From Palsa-504 sp963787645 (lineage in GTDB: Bacteria > Actinomycetota > Actinomycetes > Streptosporangiales > Streptosporangiaceae): DNA of 64,000 bases. The notes under the pieces are model-generated. The model saw nothing but the letters and a program-made list of their open reading frames with translations. It did no database searches and was not told the origin of the DNA. Below, one piece after another: positions 24,619-31,826 of the stretch (position 1 is the stretch's first letter; each line of letters opens with the position of its first letter). Made by a program: the position numbers and the translations under genes. Where the stretch lies: the NCBI GenBank assembly GCA_963787645.1, contig CAWBDS010000003.1, positions 744,001 to 808,000 on the forward strand, written 5' to 3'.

Positions 24619-26571
24619 ATGGGTCAGAACGTGGCGCAGAAGCTGATTGGCTCGCATCTGGCCGACGGCGAGATGACGGCCGGGTCGGAGATCGGGTTGC
24701 GGATCGACCAGACGCTGACCCAGGACGCGACCGGGACGATGGTGATGCTTGAGCTGGAGGCGCTCGGCCTGGACCGGGTCCGGACCGAGGTCTCGGTCCA
24801 GTATGTGGACCATAACCTGCTGCAGGCCGACGAGCGGAACATGGCCGATCACCTGTTCCTGCGGTCGGCCTGCCAGCGGTTCGGCCTGTGGTACTCCCGG
24901 CCGGGCAACGGGGTCTCGCATCCGGTGCACATGCAGCGGTTCGGGCGGCCGGGCGCGTCGCTGGCCGGGTCGGACTCGCACACCTGCGCGGCCGGCTCGC
25001 TGGGCATGCTGGCCATCGGTGTAGGCGGCCTGGAGGTGGCGATGGCGATGGCCGGCGAGCCGCTGTACGTCACGATGCCGCAGATCTGGGGGGTGCGGCT
25101 GACCGGGGCGCTGCCGCCGTGGGTGAGCGCCAAGGACATCATCCTGGAGATGCTGCGCCGGCACGGCGTCAAGGGCGGCGTGGGCCGGATCATCGAGTAC
25201 CACGGTCCCGGGCTCGGTTCCCTGTCGGCCATGGACCGGCACGTGATCGCGAACATGGGCGCCGAACTCGGTGCGACCACCAGCGTCTTCCCCGCCGACG
25301 AGCAGGTTCGCACGTTCCTGGACCGCCAGGGGCGCGGCGGCGACTTCACCGAGGTGACCGCGGATCCGGATGCGTGCTATGACGTGACGGACGAGATTGA
25401 CCTGGCCAGCCTGGAGCCGCTGATCGCCAGGCCCGGTTCGCCAGGCAGCGTGGTGCCGGTCCGGGAGGTGGCGGGCGAGCCGGTCTACCAGGTGGTGGTG
25501 GGCTCGTCGGCCAACCCGGGGCTGCGCGACTTCGCGGTGCTGGCCGCCATCACCGGCGGCCGCCAGGCCCATCCGCAGGTGTCCCTGGACGTCAACCCGA
25601 CCTCGCGGCAGATCCTGGCCGACCTGACCGCGATGGGCGCGACGCTCAGCCTGATCCGGTCCGGGGCGCGGCTCCACCAGGCCGGCTGCATGGGATGCAT
25701 CGGCATGGGGCAGGCGCCCGCGATCGGCCGCAACAGCCTGCGGACGGTGCCGCGCAACTTCCCCGGCCGGTCCGGCACGGATGAGGACTCGGTCTGGCTG
25801 TGCTCGCCGGAAACGGCCGCCGCAGCAGCCCTGACCGGGCGGATCACCGATCCCCGCGAGCTGCCGTCCGAGCTGGGCATCGACTACCCGGAGCTGGTGC
25901 TGCCGCCGAGGTCAGGTGACGGCCAGACGCAGTTGGAGGCGCCGCTACCGGAAGAAGACGCCCGCCGGGTAGACCTGGTCAAGGCGCCGAGCATCGGTTC
26001 CCTGCCGGATTTCGGCGAGCTTCCCGCGGACCTGCGGGCCCGGGTGGCGATCAAGGTGGGTGACAACATCTCGACCGACGAGATCCTGCCGGCGGGCGCG
26101 CGGGTACTGCCGTTCCGCAGCGACATCGCCCGGCTGGCCGGCTTCACCTTCAGCCAGGTCGACGAGGGCTACGTACAGCGCACCCGCGAGGCCGGGACGC
26201 ACGTCATCGTGGCGGGCGAGAACTACGGCCAGGGTTCCTCCCGCGAGCACGCGGTCATCGCTCCACGCTACCTCGGGCTGCGGCTGGTGATCGCGAAGTC
26301 CTACGCACGGATCCACTGGCAGAACCTGGCCAACTTCGGCGTGCTGGCTGCTGAGTTCGCCGACCCGGCCGATTACGACCGCATCGAGGCGGGCGACGAG
26401 CTGTCCGTTCCGGGCCTGGCCGACGCACTCGGCTCGGGCGCCGAACTCACCGTGCACGACCACGCCAAGAACGCCGATTTCACGGTCCGGCACCGGCTCT
26501 CCGCCCGGCAGGTCGCCATGATGCTGGCCGGCGGCCAGATCCCCCTGGTCCGCAGCCGGCAGGCCACCTAG
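24619..26571 (+). CDS. acn: Aconitate hydratase
   Basis: This ~650-residue aconitase-family enzyme isomerises citrate to isocitrate. It has GSDSHTCAAGSLGMLAIGVG with the first cluster cysteine, AGCMGCIGMGQAPA carrying the two other [4Fe-4S] cysteines, and a C-terminal swivel domain with DNISTDEILPAGARVLP and GENYGQGSSREHAVIAPRYL. Length and layout fit the shorter aconitase type (mitochondrial/archaeal-like), not the ~900-residue AcnA. ATG at 24619 follows a G-rich site; GTG at 24613 is possible. It sits as an isolated metabolic gene in the regulatory island. Confidence 0.9.
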   Translation: MGQNVAQKLIGSHLADGEMTAGSEIGLRIDQTLTQDATGTMVMLELEALGLDRVRTEVSVQYVDHNLLQADERNMADHLFLRSACQRFGLWYSRPGNGVSHPVHMQRFGRPGASLAGSDSHTCAAGSLGMLAIGVGGLEVAMAMAGEPLYVTMPQIWGVRLTGALPPWVSAKDIILEMLRRHGVKGGVGRIIEYHGPGLGSLSAMDRHVIANMGAELGATTSVFPADEQVRTFLDRQGRGGDFTEVTADPDACYDVTDEIDLASLEPLIARPGSPGSVVPVREVAGEPVYQVVVGSSANPGLRDFAVLAAITGGRQAHPQVSLDVNPTSRQILADLTAMGATLSLIRSGARLHQAGCMGCIGMGQAPAIGRNSLRTVPRNFPGRSGTDEDSVWLCSPETAAAAALTGRITDPRELPSELGIDYPELVLPPRSGDGQTQLEAPLPEEDARRVDLVKAPSIGSLPDFGELPADLRARVAIKVGDNISTDEILPAGARVLPFRSDIARLAGFTFSQVDEGYVQRTREAGTHVIVAGENYGQGSSREHAVIAPRYLGLRLVIAKSYARIHWQNLANFGVLAAEFADPADYDRIEAGDELSVPGLADALGSGAELTVHDHAKNADFTVRHRLSARQVAMMLAGGQIPLVRSRQAT

Positions 26572-26737
26572 AAGACGGGCACATCGGGCACTCATCGCGA
26601 GCGCCGCCGGCGGGGCACACGGGTGTGGACCGGTCAGGTCCGGGCAGGGGCCTGGCGGCCGACGCCGCGGCCAAGGGCGCCAAGGTGCTGTGCGGCGGCG
26701 CGGCCCCGAGCGGGATTGGCGCCCCGGGAGGCGAGGA

Positions 26738-27106
26738 CTAGCTGTGCTGGATCGTGGCGGCGAGCGGCCGGGCCAGCGCCTCGGCCAGGCTGGAAAAGCA
26801 GGGGATGAGGCGGTTCAGGCAGGTCAGCTTCACTATGCGGGGAACGGCGCCGTCCGCGGGGATGACCAGGCGCAGCTCGCCGCCTGCTGACACCGCCCGC
26901 TCGTGCGCCTGGAGCAGGGCATGAAGACCGGATGAATCACAGAACACGGTGCCGGTCATGTCCACCACGGCCGTCGGATGCCCGCCCCCGGTCGCCTCCA
27001 GGAGAACCGCACGAAGCTGCTCCGCGGTAGTGATGTCGATCTCGCCGGGCACTGCCACCACGGGCACGCCGTTGATCGTCTTGCGGAGGTACCTGACATC
27101 AGGCAC
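26738..27106 (-). CDS. STAS-domain anti-sigma factor antagonist
   Basis: This 122-residue STAS protein reads VPDVRYLRKTINGVPVVAVP, GEIDITTAEQLRAVLLEA, then TAVVDMTGTVFCDSSGLHAL with the canonical DSSG phosphoacceptor. It ends ELRLVIPADGAVPRIVKLTC followed by LNRLIPCF. GTG at 27106 is preceded by GGGAGGTGG. The frame is open upstream through the leader (from an ATG near 27223), so a longer N-terminus is possible but shows no domain. A broken copy of its 3' end lies at 4613-4790. It is controlled by element copy 3. Confidence 0.9.
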   Translation of the reverse strand: MPDVRYLRKTINGVPVVAVPGEIDITTAEQLRAVLLEATGGGHPTAVVDMTGTVFCDSSGLHALLQAHERAVSAGGELRLVIPADGAVPRIVKLTCLNRLIPCFSSLAEALARPLAATIQHS

Positions 27107-27251
27107 TGCGTCCACCTCCCGCACAGGACATATCTGTCCGGGAATCCGGTGGTCTGCTGGAACGGGTGAGGCAAGCGGCCAGCCGCGAACCCGGACCGGC
27201 TGTCTCGTCAACCGTAATTCCATGGTAAATGCTCTGACGGGCAGCGACCTA
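27107..27251 (-). promoter_or_regulatory. Repeated promoter-leader element, copy 3 (STAS gene)
   Basis: On the minus strand TAGGTC (27251-27246), a 17-base spacer and TTACCA (27228-27223) precede CGGTTGACGAGACAGCCGGT (27214-27195). CAGCCG/CGGCTG can form a hairpin around the GTCCGG loop. A later CCACC can pair with GGTGG at the ribosome-binding site. Confidence 0.65.
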
Positions 27252-27321
27252 GAGGCAGAACCTGGTGGGCGTTTGACACGGGACCGAGACCCTGCCGGAT
27301 CCCCGTTCCGGAGAGCGCCGG

Positions 27322-28428
27322 CTAACTCTGGGCGTCCCGCATCTGCGCGCGTACGGACTCGGCCAGGGTGGCCGCCCACTCCGCGGTGCCGCCTGCCTGG
27401 TTCGCGCGGTCGTCCCCGGCCTGCGCATGCGCGGCCAGGTGCCGCGCGAGCGCCGCGGTCTCCTCCAGGGCCGCGACCGCCGCCCACAGCTTCGCTTCGG
27501 CGGTTTCGGTCTGGGCGGCCGCGAGCGACTCGGGGCCGAACAGGTGACCGACATGGCAGCGGTAGTAGATGATCCGCGGCAGGGCCGCCTGGGCCAGGGC
27601 CCCGCCGCATTCCGGGCAGGCCAGCCGGGTCAGGCCCGTCTCGCCCGGTGAGAGGAACTGCAGGTCGCTGCCGTCTTCCATGTTCGCCTTCGCGGCTTGG
27701 TGCGGTGCCCTGCGGGGCCAGCTCACCAGGCCGCCTTCGCCCAGCATGCCGCTGACGACCTGGCCCAGTTCGGCGTCCGGTACCGGGATAGCGGTACGGG
27801 CCGCCGCCAGCGCCGCCCGGGGCATCGACGGCTGCTCCGCCTCCCGGGGATCCTGGACCACGACCAGGCCGCCGGCCTGCTCTACCAGTGCGGCACCGAC
27901 CGCGCCGTCATCGAGCATCCCGGAGAGCACCACCGCCACCACCCGGTCGCCGAACCAGCGGGCCGCGCTGGCGAACATGGCGTCGACGGCCGGCCGGGTG
28001 CGGTTCATGCGAGGGCCGTTGCTGAGCTCGGCCACTCCTGCGGGCATCAGCAGGTGATAACCCGGCGGGGCCACGTAGATGCGCCCCGGTCGCAGCGGTT
28101 CGCCCGTCCGGGCGTGCGCGGCCGGCAACGGTCCCTGCCGTTCCAGGATCGAGGGCAGCTGGCTCCGGACCTGTTCGCCCACGTGAATCGTGACCGCGAC
28201 GACGCCCGGGAGGCCGGGCGGCAGGGCCGCGGCCAGCCGGCACAGCGGGGCCAGGCCGCCGGCCGACCCGCCGACCACCACCACATCACGCGGTTCCACG
28301 ACCTCGCCACTACCCGGCCCGCGGCCCAGCACTCCCCCGGCGGCCACACTCGTACCGGGCACAGGTGCGCGCACCACGCCCGTTCTGAAAAAAGATTTTG
28401 AATTATTCCGGACAGGCGGCGGTGTCAC
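27322..28428 (-). CDS. CheB-type methylesterase with C-terminal zinc-ribbon/helical domain
   Basis: Residues ~45-235 form a CheB_methylest domain with the catalytic serine in VVVGGSAGGLAPL, the histidine in VAVTIHVGEQVRSQLPSILE and the aspartate in VVLSGMLDDGAVGA. There is no receiver domain. The tail has CPECGGALAQAAL ... YYRCHVGHLFGPESL, a probable zinc ribbon seen in CheB-like proteins not linked to chemotaxis, then a helical end. GTG at 28428 or a later GTG (before VEPRDVVVVGG) could start it. No receptors, CheA or CheW are in the window, so it more likely serves a stress-type pathway. Confidence 0.85.
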   Translation of the reverse strand: MTPPPVRNNSKSFFRTGVVRAPVPGTSVAAGGVLGRGPGSGEVVEPRDVVVVGGSAGGLAPLCRLAAALPPGLPGVVAVTIHVGEQVRSQLPSILERQGPLPAAHARTGEPLRPGRIYVAPPGYHLLMPAGVAELSNGPRMNRTRPAVDAMFASAARWFGDRVVAVVLSGMLDDGAVGAALVEQAGGLVVVQDPREAEQPSMPRAALAAARTAIPVPDAELGQVVSGMLGEGGLVSWPRRAPHQAAKANMEDGSDLQFLSPGETGLTRLACPECGGALAQAALPRIIYYRCHVGHLFGPESLAAAQTETAEAKLWAAVAALEETAALARHLAAHAQAGDDRANQAGGTAEWAATLAESVRAQMRDAQS

Positions 28429-28443
28429 ATCTCAAGCGACGTC

Positions 28444-28592
28444 TCGACAGCCGCTGCTACGCGCAGTAACATCCTGACATCGGTTGACGAGCCAGCCGGT
28501 CCGGCGTTCCGGGCTGGCCGCGTCTCCCGGCATTCCACACCGACCGCCAGATCCCGGCACCCGTGCGTACCCGAGCTGGGAGGTCGGCGCTG
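28444..28592 (+). promoter_or_regulatory. Repeated promoter-leader element, copy 4 (SpoIIE phosphatase)
   Basis: TCGACA (28444-28449), 17 bases and TAACAT (28467-28472) precede CGGTTGACGAGCCAGCCGGT (28481-28500). GCCAGCC/GGCTGGC forms a 7-bp hairpin. CCGACC in the leader (about 28550) matches GGTCGG at the ribosome-binding site (28582-28587), a compensatory change relative to the CCACC/GGTGG of copies 2 and 3. Confidence 0.68.
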
Positions 28593-30427
28593 ATGCTGGA
28601 GGCGACAGACCCGACCGAGATGGCCGGCGGCATGCCGGCCGGCTGGCCGCCCGTGCGCGCGCCGAGCTCGGGCCGCCGGGCCGTGACCCTCTTTACGCTG
28701 GTCGCCGTGGCGTACGTCCTCGGCGCGGAACTGTCGTGGCACAGCTTCGGTTCGGGCTTGGCCTTCGGTTTCCCGCCGGCGGGCGTGGACGTGGCGGTCC
28801 TGCTGCTGACGGCCCGCCGGCACTGGCCGGCGGTGCTCGCCGCGATCGCGGTCAGCGAGGTCGGCGTCGACGTGCAGCACCACCTGATGATCGCCGTGAG
28901 CATGGGCTCGGCGGCAGCGAACATAATAGAACCGTTGGTCGGCGCCTCGTGCGTGCTGTGGTTCTGCCGGGACCGGCGACCCGACCTCGGTACGCGCCGG
29001 GATCTGGCCCGGTTCGTGATGGGCGCCGCGATGCTCGGCCCGGTGGCGGGCGCGCTGATCGGAGCCTCGGTCAGCTGGCTCGGCACGCAGGCCTGGTGGC
29101 CCGGGCTGGCGCTGCAATGGTGGGCCGGGGACGGGATCGCGGTGCTGGTCATCGGCGGTCCGGTGCTGTTGTGGTCGCGGCGCCGCGCGATAGTGTCCTC
29201 GCGGTGGGCTGAGCTGGCGCTGGTGGTGCTGGCCGCAGCGGGGCTGTCGGTGGTGGCGTTCCGGTTCGGCGAGTCGCCGTTCCTGCTCTTCCTGCCCATC
29301 CTGGCCTGGGCCGCGTTCCGCCTCGGCGACCTGGGTGTCGTGCTGGCGGGCACGGCGTTCGCCGCCGCCGCCAACTACATGACGGCCGCCGGGTACGGCA
29401 GCCTGGCTCATCTCGGGCTGTCATCCCCGGCCTCCCTGGGGGTGACCCAGGCCTACATCGCCATCGTCGTCCTGACCGGCTGGGTGCTGGCGCAGGAGGT
29501 GACAGGCCGGGTGTCGGCGGTGCACGACCTCGACAGCGCGCGGGTGCAGCGGGAGCTCGCCGATGCGCGGCGGACCCGGGTCGAGGCGCTCTACGCCGAC
29601 GAGCACGCGATCGCCGTCATGCTGCAGCGAGCGGTCATGCCGACGACGGCCGCGGTGATTCCCGGCCTGGATATCGGCGCGTGTTACCGGCAGGCCGGAA
29701 CCACGCGGCAGGTCGGCGGGGACTGGTATGACGCGCTGGCCCTCCCGGACGGGCGGGCCTACCTGGCCGTAGGCGACGTGGTGGGACATGGCCTGCCCGC
29801 CGCGCAGGACATGACCCAGCTTCGCAACGCCGGACGTGCCCTGGCTATCGCGGGCCAGCAGCCCGCCGGCATCCTGCGTGAGCTGGTCCGCATCACCGAG
29901 TGGGCGACCAGCGGCAAGTACGCCACCATGGCCGCCGCGATCGTCGAGGCTGACGCCCCGCTGGTCACCTACGCCACCGCCGGGCACCCGCCGATCTTGA
30001 TCCGCCGGGCCAGGACCGGCACGGTCGAGATCCGCCGGCCGCCGCGGGGCCGCCCCTGTGCCTGGTCAAGGACGACGTCTATCCGCAGTACACACAAGAC
30101 CGGGTCGGCTTGGACGCCGGCGACATCATGCTCATGTACACCGACGGGCTGATCGAGCGGCGCGGCGAGGACCTCGCCGAAGGCATCGCCCGCGTCGCCA
30201 GGCAACTGCAGGGCTGGCGGCCCGGCCTGCCGCTCGGCCACCTGTGCGAGCGGCTGGTCGAGTCGCTCACCGCGGAACCGCAGCTGGACGACGTGTGCGT
30301 GCTAGCCGTGCGCAGGCCGCACCCGTCCGACGGCAGCACCCCGCGCGACGGTGATAACAGGCCCGCAGGCCGGCTTTCGGATCTAGACGATCCGGGCGCC
30401 CGGACGTTATCCTTTGGCTGCGGTTGA
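28593..30427 (+). CDS. MASE1-type membrane sensor with SpoIIE/PP2C phosphatase (frameshifted)
   Basis: The N-terminal ~310 residues have about eight helices of MASE1 type, with FGFPPAGVDVAVLLLTARRH and WWAGDGIAVLVIGGPVLLW. A linker helix and a SpoIIE/RsbU-like PP2C domain follow: MLQRAVMPTTAAVIPGLDIG, CYRQAGTTRQVGGDWYDALA, VGDVVGHGLPAAQDM. The frame breaks near 30036-30048; the end (LDAGDIMLMYTDGLIERRGE ... LDDVCVLAVR) is in the next frame. Such phosphatases dephosphorylate STAS antagonists and so fit the neighbouring STAS genes. ATG at 28593 has GGGAGG nine bases upstream. Confidence 0.85.
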
Positions 30428-30500
30428 CGAACCAGCCGGCAGCTCTTGCGCGCCCGGCTGGCGTGCTCAACCCATGGAGATGCCAGGCAGGAGTGCGCAT
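30384..30500 (+). promoter_or_regulatory. Repeated promoter-leader element, copy 5 (apparently orphaned)
   Basis: TAGACG (30384-30389), 17 bases and TTATCC (30407-30412) precede CGGTTGACGAACCAGCCGGC (30421-30440). CCAGCCGG pairs perfectly with CCGGCTGG. The predicted ribosome-binding site (CAGGAG) leads only to ATG ACT GCA TGC TGA, so the gene it once served seems lost. The spoIIE-like stop (30425-30427) lies inside the conserved block. Confidence 0.55.
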
Positions 30501-30649
30501 GACTGCATGCTGATGTCTGCCTGGTTCTGGTGCCAATGGCGCCCGGGCGGACGCGGCCCGCGGCGCGCCCCTCCCCCCCGGACGTGCCGCGGGCCGGTCA
30601 GCCGTCCATCGCCTTTGCGGAATACGCCGGGTTGTGAGACAACCAGTAG

Positions 30650-31087
30650 GTGGAAAGCACTGGCGGGGCGCCTGAGCGCGCGACCAGCTGGACGCGGCGA
30701 TCGCTTGAACTTAACGCGAGAATCCGCGATCTGCACGAGCGGAACGCCCAGCTTTCGGCCGGCTCCGGCCCGCCCGGCTTCGAGGGGCGCAGAACGGACG
30801 GCTCGACTCCGGACCACGTCGCGAAGGCGAGAGCGGCGGCGGGGATGGCCAGCATACGGGCGCTGGAAGCGCTCCAGCGCACCGCGACAATGTGCCTTCA
30901 TGCGGCCAGCGCGCATGACCGGGCCGCACGGCTGCACGAAATGCTCGCCGCTGCGAACCGCGGCGACGTGCGAGACCACCGGGATCGGGGGGCCGCGCAC
31001 CGCCAGCTGGCCCGCGAGGATCGTGCCGCCGCGGCCGCGATGGTCCGCTCCCGGCACGATCAGCGGCCGGAGTCCGGGCCCAGTTGA
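30650..31087 (+). CDS. Hydrophilic helical protein of unknown function
   Basis: The 145-residue, charge-rich protein (LELNARIRDLHERNAQLSAG, SIRALEALQRTATMCLHAAS, AHDRAARLHEMLAAANRGDV) is predicted to be almost all helix, with no membrane segment or known motif. Its composition resembles the small protein at 34226-34477. It starts at GTG and precedes a CheB-like gene by 34 bases, so it may be part of that unit. No family is recognised. Confidence 0.55.
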   Translation: MESTGGAPERATSWTRRSLELNARIRDLHERNAQLSAGSGPPGFEGRRTDGSTPDHVAKARAAAGMASIRALEALQRTATMCLHAASAHDRAARLHEMLAAANRGDVRDHRDRGAAHRQLAREDRAAAAAMVRSRHDQRPESGPS

Positions 31088-31121
31088 CGTGTCCGGCTAG
31101 CCAGAGATCAGGAACGCGCGG

Positions 31122-31772
31122 ATGGCAACGAACCGGAGCCGGGATATCGTGGTGGTTGCCGCCTCGGCCGGCGGGGTCGAGGCCTTGCGGGGTCTGCTGA
31201 GCCGTCTGCCGGGACCGATACCGGCCACCCTGCTGGTCGTGTTGCACGTTCCCGCCGTCGGCGGGAAGGTACTGCCCAGGATTCTCGGCCGGGCGGGACT
31301 GCTGCCGGCGAGTGCGGCAGCTGACGGCGAGGTGCCGCTGCCCGGCCATGTCTACGTGGCGCCACCGGACTGTCACCTGCTCTTGGTGGAGGACAAGATC
31401 CGCCTCTCCCACGGGCCCCGCCACAACGGCCACCGTCCAGCCGCCGACCCGCTGTTCATCAGCGCCGCCCTGTCGGGCGGCCCCTACACGATCGCGGTGG
31501 TCCTGAGCGGGACCCTTGACGACGGCGCCGCCGGCGCCGCCGCGGTCGAGCAGCGGGGCGGGGTGGTAGTGGTCCAGGATCCCGGCGAAAGCGCCTACGA
31601 TGGCATGCCTCGGGCTGCGATCGCCGCCACCCGGCACGCCAAGGTGTTGCGCCTGCCCGAACTGGCGGCCTTCGTCGACCAGGAGAGCCGGCGTCCGGCG
31701 TCCGGGCCGAAGATCGGGCCGGACCCCGATCTCGTACGGCAACTTAGCGTCTTCCTCGACCCCGCCGGGTGA
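31122..31772 (+). CDS. Stand-alone CheB-type methylesterase
   Basis: This 216-residue CheB_methylest domain has the serine motif VVVAASAGGVEALRGLLSRL, the histidine in LLVVLHVPAVGGKVLPRILG and the aspartate motif VVLSGTLDDGAAGA. There is no receiver. The usual product-release loop (GHVYVAPPDCHLLL) is present. It lies 54 bases ahead of cheR, the opposing methyltransferase, so the pair could set a reversible glutamyl methylation. No chemoreceptor is nearby. Confidence 0.88.
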   Translation: MATNRSRDIVVVAASAGGVEALRGLLSRLPGPIPATLLVVLHVPAVGGKVLPRILGRAGLLPASAAADGEVPLPGHVYVAPPDCHLLLVEDKIRLSHGPRHNGHRPAADPLFISAALSGGPYTIAVVLSGTLDDGAAGAAAVEQRGGVVVVQDPGESAYDGMPRAAIAATRHAKVLRLPELAAFVDQESRRPASGPKIGPDPDLVRQLSVFLDPAG

Positions 31773-31826
31773 GCGCGGACTGGCCGTCAGCCCGCCCGGG
31801 TCATCGCGTGGGCGTAGCCTTCAGCT

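Noticed and set aside
24613..26595. A long minus-strand frame opposite aconitase
   Set aside because: It mirrors the codon structure of a clearly conserved plus-strand enzyme and has no motif or ribosome-binding site.
26600..26737. A short plus-strand stretch (AAKGAKVLCGG) resembling aldehyde dehydrogenase
   Set aside because: Only about 25 codons match and no catalytic motif is present; too short to call a remnant with confidence.
27322..31772. A classical chemotaxis operon
   Set aside because: No receptor, CheA, CheW, CheY or flagellar gene is present; the CheB and CheR proteins are of the non-chemotactic type.
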